From the NCBI RefSeq assembly GCF_039908635.1, contig NZ_CP150918.1:4976001-5040000 (forward strand): a DNA stretch of 64,000 nucleotides. The letters are read 5' to 3'. The notes beneath the pieces were generated by a model. It was not told where the DNA came from and made no database searches. It saw only the letters and a program-made list of their open reading frames with translations. Within the stretch, counting starts at the first letter, position 1, and every line of letters begins with the position of its first letter. Positions 40,259-49,318 of this stretch are shown one piece after another. The translations under genes were made by a program, and so were the position numbers. The DNA is from Pseudomonas purpurea. GTDB lineage: Bacteria; Pseudomonadota; Gammaproteobacteria; Pseudomonadales; Pseudomonadaceae.

Positions 40259-41071
40259 ATGTTATGGAACAAGGCACGACGCAGCGACCACGTACTGGAC
40301 ACCCGGGAATCCTCGTCCCCGCGCTCCGGGATCAACCGCAAGATCGCCGCTGGAATGGGTATCGCAGCGCTGGCGGCCATCGGCCTGCTTGGCAAGGATT
40401 TACTGCCCCACGACACGCCGGAAGACGACCGCTCGCGGGCCTTCGTCGAATCGATTCTGGGTGACACCGAAGAGGCCTGGACCCAGCTTCTCGAACCGCT
40501 GGGCCAAGCCTATCCGAACCCCTCGCTGACCCTCTTCGACAACGGCGTGGTTTCCGGCTGCGGCTTCGCATCCTCGGCCATCGGGCCTTTTTACTGCACC
40601 GCCGATCAGCAGATTTTTCTGGACCTGACGTTCTTCGACGAAATGGCCCGGCAGTATTCGGTCGTCGGTGATTTTGCGCAGGCCTACATCATCGCCCACG
40701 AAGTCGGTCACCACGTGCAAAACGTACTCGGGCTGACGAAGCCGCTGGACGATGCGCTGGACGCCCGGCAATCCGTCGACGGCGATGGCGGCCTGCACGT
40801 GCGCGGTGAACTGCAGGCCGATTGCCTGGCCGGGGTCTGGGCACAGCACGCGCAACAACGCTTGAACTGGCTGGAGCCGGGCGACATCGAAGCCGCCCTG
40901 CACGCCGCCACCGTGTTCGGTGACGACTACCTCCAACGGAACCAAACAGCCGCCCTGCTGCCTGAGACGTTCACCCATGGCACCTCCGCCCAGCGCATGC
41001 ACTGGTTCAACGTCGGCTTTACCCAGGGACGACTCGATCAGTGCGACACCTTTGCGGCCGAGCCACTGTAG
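40259..41071 (+). CDS. YpfJ-type zinc metallopeptidase, first of a tandem pair
   Basis: 270 residues: short basic N terminus (MLWNKARRSDHV), one membrane anchor (IAAGMGIAALAAIGLL, ~29-44) and a zincin domain with HEVGHH (in AYIIAHEVGHHVQNVLG) plus the downstream glutamate region LQADCLAGVWAQ. Cysteine positions (SGCGFA, FYCTAD, QCDTF) match the second copy. Start ATG 40259 follows AAGGAG at ideal spacing. The substrate is unknown; a membrane-anchored protease facing the periplasm is likely. It has lost the glycine-rich linker of copy 2 and is shorter. Confidence 0.88.
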   Translation: MLWNKARRSDHVLDTRESSSPRSGINRKIAAGMGIAALAAIGLLGKDLLPHDTPEDDRSRAFVESILGDTEEAWTQLLEPLGQAYPNPSLTLFDNGVVSGCGFASSAIGPFYCTADQQIFLDLTFFDEMARQYSVVGDFAQAYIIAHEVGHHVQNVLGLTKPLDDALDARQSVDGDGGLHVRGELQADCLAGVWAQHAQQRLNWLEPGDIEAALHAATVFGDDYLQRNQTAALLPETFTHGTSAQRMHWFNVGFTQGRLDQCDTFAAEPL

Positions 41072-41153
41072 CGGGCGCCGGCTGACGATCGGACTGGCGT
41101 CAGTACCACTCACCAGCGACACTCATCACCAGGTTCATTCAGAGGGTTCCCAC

Positions 41154-42050
41154 ATGCTATGGAAAAAAGGCCGACGCAGCGACAACGTGGTGGATGCGCG
41201 GGGCGACGACGTTGGCAGTGGTGGCGGCGGCGGAATGCGTTTCGGCGGTGGCAAGGGCCTGAGCCTGACGGCCATCATCCTGATCGTCGGCATCGGCTGG
41301 ATCACCAGCCAGGACCCGCTGCAAATCCTCGGGCAACTGGTCGGGCAGATGGATCAAACGTCGGCCCCGGCCACCACGCAAACCCGCCAGGCGCCCCCGG
41401 CCAACGATGAGCAGGCGGAATTCGTGGCGCGCATCCTCGGTGACACCGAAGACACCTGGGGCCAGATCTTCCAGCAGGCCGGCCGCCAATACTCGGCCCC
41501 CAAGCTGATGCTGTTCAGCGGTCGGGTGAACTCGGGCTGCGGTGGCGCATCCTCGGCGACCGGTCCGTTCTATTGCCCGGCCGATCAACGGGTTTACCTG
41601 GACATGAGTTTCTTCAAGGACATGTCCCAGCGCTTTGGCGCCGCCGGCGACTTCGCGCAGGCCTATGTGATCGCTCACGAAGTGGGCCATCACGTGCAGA
41701 CCTTGCTCGGCGTGTCGGCGAAAATCCAGGCCGCGCGTCAGCAAGGTCAACGCATGGAAGGCGACGGCGGCTTGCTGGTGCGCCAGGAATTGCAGGCCGA
41801 TTGCCTGGCCGGGGTCTGGGCCAACAATGCACAAAAACGCCTGAACTGGCTGGAGCCGGGTGACATCGAAGAAGCCCTGAACGCGGCCAATGCCATCGGC
41901 GATGACCGCTTGCAGCAACAGGGTCAGGGCCGCGTGGTGCCAGACTCGTTCACCCACGGCACCTCCGCGCAACGGGTGCGCTGGTTCAAGGCCGGGTTCG
42001 CCCAGGGCCAGGTCGGCCAGTGCGATACCTTTGCGGCAAAGAGCCTGTAA
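41154..42050 (+). CDS. ypfJ: YpfJ-type zinc metallopeptidase, second of a tandem pair
   Basis: 298 residues, the usual YpfJ architecture: MLWKKGRRSDNVVDARG, a Gly-rich stretch (SGGGGGMRFGGGK), membrane helix LSLTAIILIVGIGWITS (~36-52), a Pro/Gln linker and the zincin domain with HEVGHH (AYVIAHEVGHHVQTLLG) and LQADCLAGVWAN. It is close to copy 1 through the catalytic domain, so the pair arose by duplication. This copy looks like the ancestral form. Gap to copy 1: 82 bases; it abuts the hydrolase gene directly. Confidence 0.9.
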   Translation: MLWKKGRRSDNVVDARGDDVGSGGGGGMRFGGGKGLSLTAIILIVGIGWITSQDPLQILGQLVGQMDQTSAPATTQTRQAPPANDEQAEFVARILGDTEDTWGQIFQQAGRQYSAPKLMLFSGRVNSGCGGASSATGPFYCPADQRVYLDMSFFKDMSQRFGAAGDFAQAYVIAHEVGHHVQTLLGVSAKIQAARQQGQRMEGDGGLLVRQELQADCLAGVWANNAQKRLNWLEPGDIEEALNAANAIGDDRLQQQGQGRVVPDSFTHGTSAQRVRWFKAGFAQGQVGQCDTFAAKSL

Positions 42051-43016
42051 ATGACCCGTCAACGGCTGGCGCTGCTCGGTCTGCTGATCGTCTGCACTGC
42101 CAGTCAGGCCGCCGAGCGCGGGGTCAAGGTCATCAGCCCCGGACGGCTGGACCTGGGTGCCGGCGAAATGGCGGTCGGCGTCAGCCAGGCTTCACCGCAG
42201 ATCCTGCGCGTGTTGATCGTGATTCACGGTCGGCTGCGCAACGCGGAAAGTTATCGCCAAAGTGCCGAAACCGCTGCTGAACACGCCGGACAAAGCGCCA
42301 CCACCCTGGTGATCGCGCCGCAGTTTCTCAACGAAGCCGATGTTGCGCGCCATCACTTGCCCGACAGCGTACTGCGCTGGCAGGGCAATGACTGGATGGC
42401 AGGCGCGCCGTCCACCGGTCCGAACCCGCTGAGCTCCTACGCGGTGCTCGACAAGATTCTGGAACGCCTGAGCGACCGTCAGCAGTTTCCCGCCCTGAAA
42501 GAAATCGTCATCGCCGGTCACTCTGGTGGCGCACAAGTGGTGCAACGCTATGCGCTGCTCGAACACGACGTACCAAGCCTGAAAACCGCCGGCATTGCCT
42601 TGCGTTTTGTGGTCGCCAACCCGTCCTCGTACGCGTACTTCGATGCGCAGCGGCCAACGGCGTTCGATGTCGCGACGTGCCCCGGTTTCAATGACTGGAA
42701 ATACGGTCTGGAGAAACTGCCGGACTACGCCGACGGGCAAACACCGCAACAACTGGAGCGAGCTTACATTCAGCGCGATGTCACCTACTTGCTGGGCCGA
42801 AGAGACATCAACCCCCATCACCCGGCCCTGGACAGAAGCTGCGCCGCCGAGACGCAGGGCGCGTATCGGCTGATTCGTGGGCACAACTATTTCGACTATT
42901 TGCAGCAACGCCATCCCGAAGGGTTGAATCAGCGGCTGATCGAAGTGCCCGGCATCGGGCATGACGGGAACCGGATGTTCACCTCGCCCGAGGGGCAGAA
43001 GGCGTTGTTCCAGTAG
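42051..43016 (+). CDS. Exported alpha/beta-hydrolase-like protein
   Basis: 321 residues. A signal peptide is present (RLALLGLLIVCTASQA, cleavage near residue 20). The core has the alpha/beta-hydrolase oxyanion strand RVLIVIHGRLRNAESY, the nucleophile elbow GHSGGAQ (serine in EIVIAGHSGGAQVV) and a late histidine in VPGIGHDGNRM; an aspartate partner is not certain. Its ATG directly follows the ypfJ stop, so it is cotranslated with the proteases. The substrate is unknown; an esterase or peptidase acting in the periplasm is plausible. Confidence 0.75.
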   Translation: MTRQRLALLGLLIVCTASQAAERGVKVISPGRLDLGAGEMAVGVSQASPQILRVLIVIHGRLRNAESYRQSAETAAEHAGQSATTLVIAPQFLNEADVARHHLPDSVLRWQGNDWMAGAPSTGPNPLSSYAVLDKILERLSDRQQFPALKEIVIAGHSGGAQVVQRYALLEHDVPSLKTAGIALRFVVANPSSYAYFDAQRPTAFDVATCPGFNDWKYGLEKLPDYADGQTPQQLERAYIQRDVTYLLGRRDINPHHPALDRSCAAETQGAYRLIRGHNYFDYLQQRHPEGLNQRLIEVPGIGHDGNRMFTSPEGQKALFQ

Positions 43017-43027
43017 TGCTAAACAAG

Positions 43028-43160
43028 TGTGGCGAGGGAGCTTGCTCCCGCTGGGTTGCGAAGCGACCCCGAAACCGGTCACCGCGGATTATCAGGCACA
43101 ACGCATTCGCTGGTTTACGACGGCTGCGCCGTCGAGCGGGAGCAAGCTCCCTCGCCACAA
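43028..43160. repeat. REP doublet of the GTGGCGAGGGAGCTTGC family
   Basis: GTGGCGAGGGAGCTTGCTCC (43029-43048) and its inverted copy ending at 43159 flank a ~90-base spacer with GGTTGCGAAGCGACCC and GACGGCTGCGCCGTC. The spacer is related, in reverse orientation, to those of the copies at 54236, 60606 and 63350. Confidence 0.85.
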
Positions 43161-43168
43161 AGGTCATC

Positions 43169-43762
43169 TCAAGCCAACAGCATCTGCCGCAGCGCCACAC
43201 AATCCTGCGCATGCCAGTCAGTCAGTTCCGGCCATGGATTGTCCGGCAGGTTCACCAGCACCGTCCGCGCCCCCGCCGCCCGACCGCAGTCCAGGTCAAA
43301 ACGATAATCGCCGACCATCACCAACTCGCTCGGAGCCACGTCCCAGGCCTCGGCCAGTTTCAACAAACCGCCGGGATGGGGCTTGGGCGGTGCGTCGTCA
43401 CGGCCCAGCACGTCATCCTGCGCAAAGCAGTCTGCCAGGCCAATCGCCTCCAGCGTGATATGCGCCAGTTCACGTGCATTGCGCGTCAGGATGCCGAGGC
43501 GATAACCACGTCCGGCCAGTTCACGCACCAACTCCACCGCGCCAGGGGCCGGCATTGAACCGAGCGCCAGATCGCGTTCATGTTCCAGCAGCCAAGCGTG
43601 CTTGGCCGCTGCTTCGTCGGCGGGCAACGCCGCGAGGTGAGTGAGGATGTCGTGCTCGGCGGGGATCGCCAGCGCTTCGCGGATCGCCGCGAAATCGTGT
43701 ACGGCCACCGTCAGCGTGCCGTCCATGTCAAACACCCAGTGCCGTACTTCAGAGAGACTCAT
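43169..43762 (-). CDS. HAD-superfamily phosphatase
   Basis: 197 residues with the four HAD motifs: DMDGTL (VFDMDGTLTVA, residues ~13-18), the Thr of GILTRNARELA, the lysine of PPKPHPGG and GDYRFDLDCGRAAG. The helical cap between motifs I and II resembles phosphoglycolate phosphatase-type (Gph) enzymes. The true substrate is unknown, a small phosphorylated metabolite. Its start (ATG 43760-43762) overlaps the tesB stop by ATGA, so expression is coupled to tesB. Confidence 0.88.
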   Translation of the reverse strand: MSLSEVRHWVFDMDGTLTVAVHDFAAIREALAIPAEHDILTHLAALPADEAAAKHAWLLEHERDLALGSMPAPGAVELVRELAGRGYRLGILTRNARELAHITLEAIGLADCFAQDDVLGRDDAPPKPHPGGLLKLAEAWDVAPSELVMVGDYRFDLDCGRAAGARTVLVNLPDNPWPELTDWHAQDCVALRQMLLA

Positions 43763-44628
43763 GCCCAATCCTTGCGATGACGAATCAAACCTTCCTGAGT
43801 GACCGACGCCACCAGTTTCCCGGCGCGGTTAAACACGCTGCCACGGGAAAAACCGCGCGAGTTGCCGGCCCATGGGCTGTCCATCGCATACAGCAACCAG
43901 TCATCGGCGCGCAGGTCGGCGTGGAACCACAACGCGTGATCGAGGCTGGCGACCTGCATGTCTTTCTGCCAGACCGACTTGCCGTGCGGCAGCATCGAGG
44001 TGGTCAGCAAACCGAAATCCGAGGCGTAGGCCAACAGGTATTTGTGCAGCGCTGGCGAATCGGCCAGTGCACCGTCGGCGCGAAACCACACGTACTTGAT
44101 CGGGTCGGCCGGTTGCGGGTTGTAAGGGTCTTTTTCGGTCACCGGGCGCACTTCGATCGGCTTGGGGCACAGCAGCTTTTCGCGCATGTGTTCCGGGATC
44201 AGGTGCGCGCGTTGCCGGGTGATTTCCAGTTCCGAGGGCAGGTTTTCCGGGCCCACCACCTGCGGCATTACGCTCTGGTGCTCGAAACCTTCTTCGTCAT
44301 ACTGGAACGACGCACTGCAGGTAAAAATCGGGTTGCCCTTCTGAATCGCAGTCACGCGGCGAGTGCTGAAACTGCCGCCATCGCGCACTCGGTCCACTTG
44401 ATACACCACGGGTAACGCAGCGTCGCCGGGACGCAGGAAATAGCCATGCATCGAATGCACATGGCGCGCTTCCTCGACGGTCTGGCTGGCCGCGGAAAGG
44501 GACTGGCCCAACACCTGGCCGCCGAACAACTGGCGAAAACCCAGGTCCTGGCTGCGACCGCGAAACAGGTTTTCCTCGATCGCTTCCAGGGTCAGCAAGT
44601 CGACCAGGTCTTCCAACACTTGGCTCAT
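43759..44628 (-). CDS. tesB: Acyl-CoA thioesterase II
   Basis: Hydrolyses medium- and long-chain acyl-CoAs to free fatty acids and CoA. 289 residues, double hotdog fold. Typical sequences are FGGQVLGQSLSAASQTV at the N terminus, HSMHGYFLRPGD, and the second hotdog with SLDHALWFHADLRADDWLLY. The catalytic Asp/Thr/Gln triad of TesB is compatible with LDHALWFH and ASVTQEGLIR. It heads a two-gene unit with the HAD phosphatase. Confidence 0.94.
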   Translation of the reverse strand: MSQVLEDLVDLLTLEAIEENLFRGRSQDLGFRQLFGGQVLGQSLSAASQTVEEARHVHSMHGYFLRPGDAALPVVYQVDRVRDGGSFSTRRVTAIQKGNPIFTCSASFQYDEEGFEHQSVMPQVVGPENLPSELEITRQRAHLIPEHMREKLLCPKPIEVRPVTEKDPYNPQPADPIKYVWFRADGALADSPALHKYLLAYASDFGLLTTSMLPHGKSVWQKDMQVASLDHALWFHADLRADDWLLYAMDSPWAGNSRGFSRGSVFNRAGKLVASVTQEGLIRHRKDWA

Positions 44629-44733
44629 TCAGACGCTCCTCACACAGGCTATACCGCGCAGTCTGAGCTGCGGCGGTTAATTCAGATTCAGGCTCGGACC
44701 CACAATGGGCACATTGTAAACATCCCGCCCAGC

Positions 44734-45303
44734 TTATCCATGCAAGGTTTCCAGCCACTGTTCACGGGTGATGCGGTACAGCACGTGGTGACGCAACGGA
44801 TTATCGGCCCCGACCTTGGGGTGTTCAAAATCCGCCGAGGGGTCGTAATGCATGCCGATGGCCTGCATGACTTTCTGTGACGGCAAGTTGGCCTCGGTGG
44901 TAAAGGCCACGACCTCGTCCAGCGCCAGTCGGTCAAAGCCGCAGCGCAGAGCGGTCCAGGCCGCTTCACTGGCGTAACCCAGGCCCCAATGCTCGCGTGC
45001 CAGGCGCCAGCCGATTTCCACGGCTGGGGTAAAAGCCCCCTCGAAACCGACATGCAACAAACCGGTCAGACCGATGAAAGCGCCGGTGTCTTTGCGCTGC
45101 AACGCCCAAAAACCAAAACCATGCTCGGCAAAATGACCGCGCATTCGCCCGATCAATGCCGCGCTGTCCAGGCGACTCAGGAGCGCCGGAAAGTAACGCA
45201 TGACCTGCGGGTCAGCGCACATCGCTGCAAACTCCGGCAGATCCTCATCACGCCACTGGCGCATCAACAACCGCGCGCTTTCGAGTTCCAGTATTGGCTC
45301 CAT
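44734..45303 (-). CDS. GNAT-family N-acetyltransferase (RimJ/RimL-like)
   Basis: 189 residues of the Acetyltransf_3 group. The acetyl-CoA binding motif is REHWGLGYASEAAWTALRCG, followed by ALDEVVAFTTEANLPSQKVM. The N terminus (LELESARLLMRQWRDEDLPE) is typical of RimJ/RimL-like enzymes that acetylate N-terminal or side-chain amines. The substrate is unknown. The start is ATG 45301-45303; a longer frame runs over the divergent promoter region of the HDAC-like gene and is not used. Confidence 0.88.
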   Translation of the reverse strand: MEPILELESARLLMRQWRDEDLPEFAAMCADPQVMRYFPALLSRLDSAALIGRMRGHFAEHGFGFWALQRKDTGAFIGLTGLLHVGFEGAFTPAVEIGWRLAREHWGLGYASEAAWTALRCGFDRLALDEVVAFTTEANLPSQKVMQAIGMHYDPSADFEHPKVGADNPLRHHVLYRITREQWLETLHG

Positions 45304-45389
45304 CGGGCCCCTCCGTTTCCATGCCACAAGTCTACATCGCTGGTAGGATCCTTCACTTATTCCTACATACCTTCCTAGATAAATCTGCC

Positions 45390-46310
45390 ATGCCGCTGCC
45401 GCTGATCTACCACGAAGACTACAGCCCCGAGTTCCCGGCGGAGCACCGCTTCCCCATGGACAAGTTCCGCCTGCTGCGCGATCACCTGGTGGACAGCGGC
45501 CTGACCCAGGACCGCGCCTTGCTGCGTCCGGAACTCTGCCCGGCAGACATCCTGGCCCTGGCCCACGCCCCGGACTACATCGAGCGTTACATGGGCGGCG
45601 AGTTGTCCCGCGAGGACCAGCGGCGCCTCGGTCTGCCCTGGAGCGAAGCCCTGGCCCGGCGTACCGTGCGCGCGGTCGGCGGTTCACTGCTGGCCGCCGA
45701 GCAGGCGCTGGAACACGGAGTGGCCTGTCACCTGGCGGGCGGCACCCATCACGCTCACTACGATCACCCGGCCGGTTTTTGCATCTTCAACGACCTGGCG
45801 GTGATCAGCCATTACCTGCTGGAAAGCGGCCGGGTCGGGCGGGTGCTGATCTTCGACTGCGACGTGCACCAGGGCGACGGGACGGCACGCATTCTGGAAC
45901 ATACCCCGGACGCCGTGACGGTTTCCCTGCACTGCGAAAAGAACTTTCCCGCACGCAAAGCCACAAGCGATTGGGACATCCCACTGCCAATGGGCATGGG
46001 CGATGAGGCGTACCTGAAGGTGGTCGATGACGCGCTGAACTATCTGCTGCCGCTCTACCAGCCCGATCTGGTGCTGTATGACGCGGGCGTCGATGTGCAC
46101 AAAGACGATGCACTGGGTTACCTGAAACTGACCGACCAAGGCGTCGCCGCCCGCGATGAAAGCGTGCTGCGCCATTGCCTGGGGCGCGATATTCCGGTGG
46201 TCGGGGTGATCGGCGGCGGCTACAGCAAGGACCGCAAGGCCCTGGCGCGGCGCCATGGCATTCTCCATCACAGCGCGCAACGGGTCTGGCAGTCATCCGG
46301 TTGTCATTGA
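45390..46310 (+). CDS. Histone-deacetylase-family hydrolase
   Basis: 306 residues of the class II/IV-like HDAC superfamily (zinc amidohydrolase, acting on acetylpolyamines or other acetylamides in bacteria). Active site: GGTHHAHYDHPAGFCIFND with the tandem histidines, zinc ligands in FDCDVHQGDGTA, a third ligand in LYDAGVDVHKDD, and GGGYSKD near the end. Start ATG 45390 (MPLPLIYHEDY). The substrate is not deducible. It is divergent from the GNAT across 86 bases. The shared chemistry (acetyl transfer and removal) is suggestive but unproven. Confidence 0.88.
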   Translation: MPLPLIYHEDYSPEFPAEHRFPMDKFRLLRDHLVDSGLTQDRALLRPELCPADILALAHAPDYIERYMGGELSREDQRRLGLPWSEALARRTVRAVGGSLLAAEQALEHGVACHLAGGTHHAHYDHPAGFCIFNDLAVISHYLLESGRVGRVLIFDCDVHQGDGTARILEHTPDAVTVSLHCEKNFPARKATSDWDIPLPMGMGDEAYLKVVDDALNYLLPLYQPDLVLYDAGVDVHKDDALGYLKLTDQGVAARDESVLRHCLGRDIPVVGVIGGGYSKDRKALARRHGILHHSAQRVWQSSGCH

Positions 46311-46508
46311 GGTGTGAGTGCTTTACCCACAATGCCTGTGGAACGGCCTGTGGATAACCTGAGCGAAAGGCCCTACAGGCCACAGCGTGTGTAGCCTGCA
46401 AGCCACTGGGTGTTTTTTAACCAGCAAAGAGCTTCGCGGGCAAATCGGGTACACCCCGGTTGTACTGTTAGAATGCCCGCCCTCTTCCGCCATACCGCAG
46501 CGCACGCC

Positions 46509-47750
46509 ATGACCCAGTCCACCGCCCCTCTCCCTCACCACATCGCCATCATCGGTGGCGGCCCCGCCGGCCTGATGGCGGCCGAGGTGTTGAGCCAGGC
46601 CGGGGTCAAGGTCGATCTGTACGACGGCATGCCGTCAGTGGGGCGCAAGTTCCTGCTGGCCGGCGTCGGCGGCATGAACATCACCCACTCCGAAGCCTAC
46701 CCGGCGTTCCTGTCGCGCTACGCCGAGCGCGCTCCGCAGATCGCCCCGTTGCTGCGAGCATTCGGGGCCGACGCCTTGTGCCAATGGATTCATGAGCTGG
46801 GTATCGAAACCTTTGTCGGCAGCTCTGGCCGGGTATTTCCTACCGACATGAAAGCCGCCCCTCTGCTCCGCGCCTGGCTCAAACGCCTGCGCGAGGCCGG
46901 CGTAGTTATCCACACCCGCCACCGTTGGCTGGGCTGGAACGCCGACGGCAGCCTGCGCATCGACAGCCCCGAGGGTGAACAATCCCTGCGCGCTGACGCC
47001 GTGCTGCTGGCGCTGGGCGGCGGCAGTTGGTCGCGCCTGGGCTCGGACGGCACGTGGATGCTTTCGCTTGCACAACGCGGTGTGGCATTGGCGCCGTTGC
47101 AACCGAGCAACTGTGGGTTTGAAGTGCAGGCCTGGAGCGAATTGATGGTCAGCAAATTCGCCGGCGCCCCGCTGAAAAACATCGCCATCGGGCTTAATCA
47201 CGATGTGCCGCGACTGAGCGAGTGCGTGATCACGGCCACCGGTATCGAAGGCAGTCTGATTTATGCGTTGTCGGCGCCGATCCGCGAGGCCATCAACCAC
47301 ACCGGTTCAGCGACCCTTCACCTCGACCTGCTGCCCGGCAAGCCTGTGGATAAAATCCAGGCAGCGCTGAGCAAACCCCGCGGTTCGCGCTCCATGGCCA
47401 AACACCTGCACAGCCAACTCGGTATCGACGGCGTGAAAGCCGCGTTGCTGCGTGAACTGACGCCGGCCGAAACCTTCAGCGACCCGTTGTTGCTGGCCAA
47501 CGCCATCAAGGCCTTGCCCCTGACACTGGTCAACACCCGCCCACTGGACGAAGCCATCAGCAGCGCCGGTGGCGTGACGTTCGAAGCGATGAATGAACAA
47601 CTGATGCTCAAGCAGCTTCCCGGCGTGTTCTGCGCAGGGGAAATGCTCGACTGGGAAGCGCCGACGGGCGGCTACTTGCTGACCGCGTGTTTCGCCAGCG
47701 GGCGCGCGGCAGGGTTGGGGATGGTGGAGTGGTTGAAGCGCGGGATGTGA
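46509..47750 (+). CDS. BaiN/HI0933-type NAD(P)/FAD-dependent oxidoreductase
   Basis: 413 residues. N-terminal dinucleotide fold HIAIIGGGPAGLMAAEVLSQ with the acidic strand end VDLYDG; GRKFLLAGVGGMNITHSE and the C-terminal CAGEMLDWEAPTGGYLLTAC are hallmarks of the HI0933/YhiN flavoprotein family, TIGR03862 branch. The physiological reaction is unknown. Start ATG 46509 is preferred; the frame also has ATG 46473, which would add 12 residues without similarity. Separate from the upstream HDAC-like gene by 198 bases. Confidence 0.88.
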   Translation: MTQSTAPLPHHIAIIGGGPAGLMAAEVLSQAGVKVDLYDGMPSVGRKFLLAGVGGMNITHSEAYPAFLSRYAERAPQIAPLLRAFGADALCQWIHELGIETFVGSSGRVFPTDMKAAPLLRAWLKRLREAGVVIHTRHRWLGWNADGSLRIDSPEGEQSLRADAVLLALGGGSWSRLGSDGTWMLSLAQRGVALAPLQPSNCGFEVQAWSELMVSKFAGAPLKNIAIGLNHDVPRLSECVITATGIEGSLIYALSAPIREAINHTGSATLHLDLLPGKPVDKIQAALSKPRGSRSMAKHLHSQLGIDGVKAALLRELTPAETFSDPLLLANAIKALPLTLVNTRPLDEAISSAGGVTFEAMNEQLMLKQLPGVFCAGEMLDWEAPTGGYLLTACFASGRAAGLGMVEWLKRGM

Positions 47751-47768
47751 TTCGTAATCTTCCAGATC

Positions 47769-47913
47769 CACCCCTCCCCCCAAAGGGGCGAGGGAGCAGA
47801 TCTCCATGCCTTTCAAAAGCTGAGTTCGACTCGGACTTTCAGGTCGATATAACTCGAAAGAACACCACCGTCAGTCCCCTCTCCCCTCAGGGGAGAGGGT
47901 TAGGCGAGGGGGG
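47769..47913 (+). repeat. Dispersed intergenic element with inverted ends, copy 2
   Basis: Near-identical core to 17713-17790 (GAGCAGATCTCCATGCCTTT; GAGTTCGACTCGGACTTTCA), same orientation, with C-rich and G-rich inverted ends (CCAAAGGGGCGAGGG; CTCAGGGGAGAGGG). It lies between two convergent genes and has no coding frame. Confidence 0.75.
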
Positions 47914-47934
47914 AATCGCAAGCCGATCACACAA

Positions 47935-49266
47935 TCAAGGCTTACGCTTACGCGGCCCGGTGTTGAACACCGGCACTTTGCGCACAGCCTTGACCGGCAC
48001 ATCCGCGACGGTCTCGCCGCTGTCTACCCATTTGCCCAGGTTGCGCTTGCCGCCACCGGAGGCTTTGGGCTTCTTCGGTTTTTTCGGTTTCTTGATCACC
48101 TGGCCGCTGGCGTCGGTATCCGGCACACGGTGCTCCGGTTCGAAGTCTTGCTCCATGTGACGGGTCAAGGTCTGACGGGTCAGCATCTCGATGGCCGACA
48201 GCAAATTCACTTCATCGGCGCACACCAGCGAAATCGCCTCACCGGTCGCGCCCGCACGGCCGGTACGGCCGATACGGTGGATGTAGTCCTCGGCGACGAT
48301 CGGCAGGTCGAAGTTCACCACCAACGGCAGGTCTTCGATGTCCAGCCCACGGGCCGCGACGTCAGTGGCCACCAGAATCTGCACCTCACTGGCCTTGAAA
48401 CGGTCCAGTGCGCGCTGGCGCGTGGCTTGCGGCTTGTCGCCGTGGATGCCGTCGGCGTTCACGCCCAGGCCCTGAAGCTTCTCCACCAAGGCGTCCACGC
48501 CGTTGCGGGTCTTGGCGAACACCAGCACCTGCTTCCACTTGCCCTTGCGCATCAAGTGAACGAACAGCTCGGGCTTGCGCTTCTTGTCGACCGTGTACAC
48601 CCATTGCTTGACGGTGTTGGCGGCCACGTTGCGCGGGCTGACTTCGATGCTCAGCGGATCATTGAGCATTTTCCCGGCCAGCTCGCGGATCGCGTCGGAG
48701 AAGGTCGCGGAGAACAACAGCGTCTGACGCTGCTTGGGGAGCACCTTGTAGATGTTCCCCAGCTCTTCGGAAAAGCCCAGGTCGAGCATGCGGTCGGCTT
48801 CGTCCAGCACCAGGGTCTGCAACTGGTTGAACTTCAGCGCGTTCTGACGGAACAGGTCCAGCAGACGACCGGGCGTGGCCACCAGCAGGTCGACGCCTTT
48901 GCGCAGTTTCATCATTTGCGGGTTGATGCTGACGCCGCCGTACACCGCGTAGGTACTCAGCGGCAGGTTCTCGGCGTACTGGCGCACACTTTCGTGAACC
49001 TGCTCGGCCAGTTCGCGGGTTGGCACCAGGATCAGCGCACGCACCGAGTTACTGGTGACTTTCGGCCCTTCCATGGCCAGCAACTGCAACAGCGGCACCG
49101 CGAAACCGGCGGTCTTGCCGGTGCCGGTCTGGGCCGCAGCCATCAGGTCGCGACCGGCCAGCACCGCCGGAATGGCTTGCGTCTGCACCGGGGTCGGCGT
49201 CTGGTAACCGAGCGTCTCAAGGGCGCGCAGCAAGGGTTCGATCAGGCCAAGAGTGGCGAAAGTCAT
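47935..49266 (-). CDS. rhlE: DEAD-box RNA helicase, RhlE-like
   Basis: ATP-dependent RNA helicase, 443 residues. Motifs in order: Q motif (GYQTPTPVQTQAIP), Walker A AQTGTGKT, PTRELA, TPGRLLD, DEAD (VLDEADRMLDLGF), SAT, and in domain 2 ATDVAARGLDIE and HRIGRTGRAG. The C-terminal tail is basic and low-complexity (KKPKKPKKPKASGGGKR), a likely RNA-binding extension. Start ATG 49264-49266. Pseudomonads carry several RhlE-type paralogues; which one this is cannot be said from the window, so the symbol is tentative. Confidence 0.85.
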   Translation of the reverse strand: MTFATLGLIEPLLRALETLGYQTPTPVQTQAIPAVLAGRDLMAAAQTGTGKTAGFAVPLLQLLAMEGPKVTSNSVRALILVPTRELAEQVHESVRQYAENLPLSTYAVYGGVSINPQMMKLRKGVDLLVATPGRLLDLFRQNALKFNQLQTLVLDEADRMLDLGFSEELGNIYKVLPKQRQTLLFSATFSDAIRELAGKMLNDPLSIEVSPRNVAANTVKQWVYTVDKKRKPELFVHLMRKGKWKQVLVFAKTRNGVDALVEKLQGLGVNADGIHGDKPQATRQRALDRFKASEVQILVATDVAARGLDIEDLPLVVNFDLPIVAEDYIHRIGRTGRAGATGEAISLVCADEVNLLSAIEMLTRQTLTRHMEQDFEPEHRVPDTDASGQVIKKPKKPKKPKASGGGKRNLGKWVDSGETVADVPVKAVRKVPVFNTGPRKRKP

Positions 49267-49318
49267 GGGAATACCGTAGGAGAAATCAGCGCAAGTGTGC
49301 AATGGCGCGCAGTTTACC

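Noticed and set aside
46349..46357. Perfect DnaA-box-like TGTGGATAA
   Set aside because: A single 9-mer without a cluster, AT-rich region or dnaA/dnaN/parAB neighbours; not an origin.
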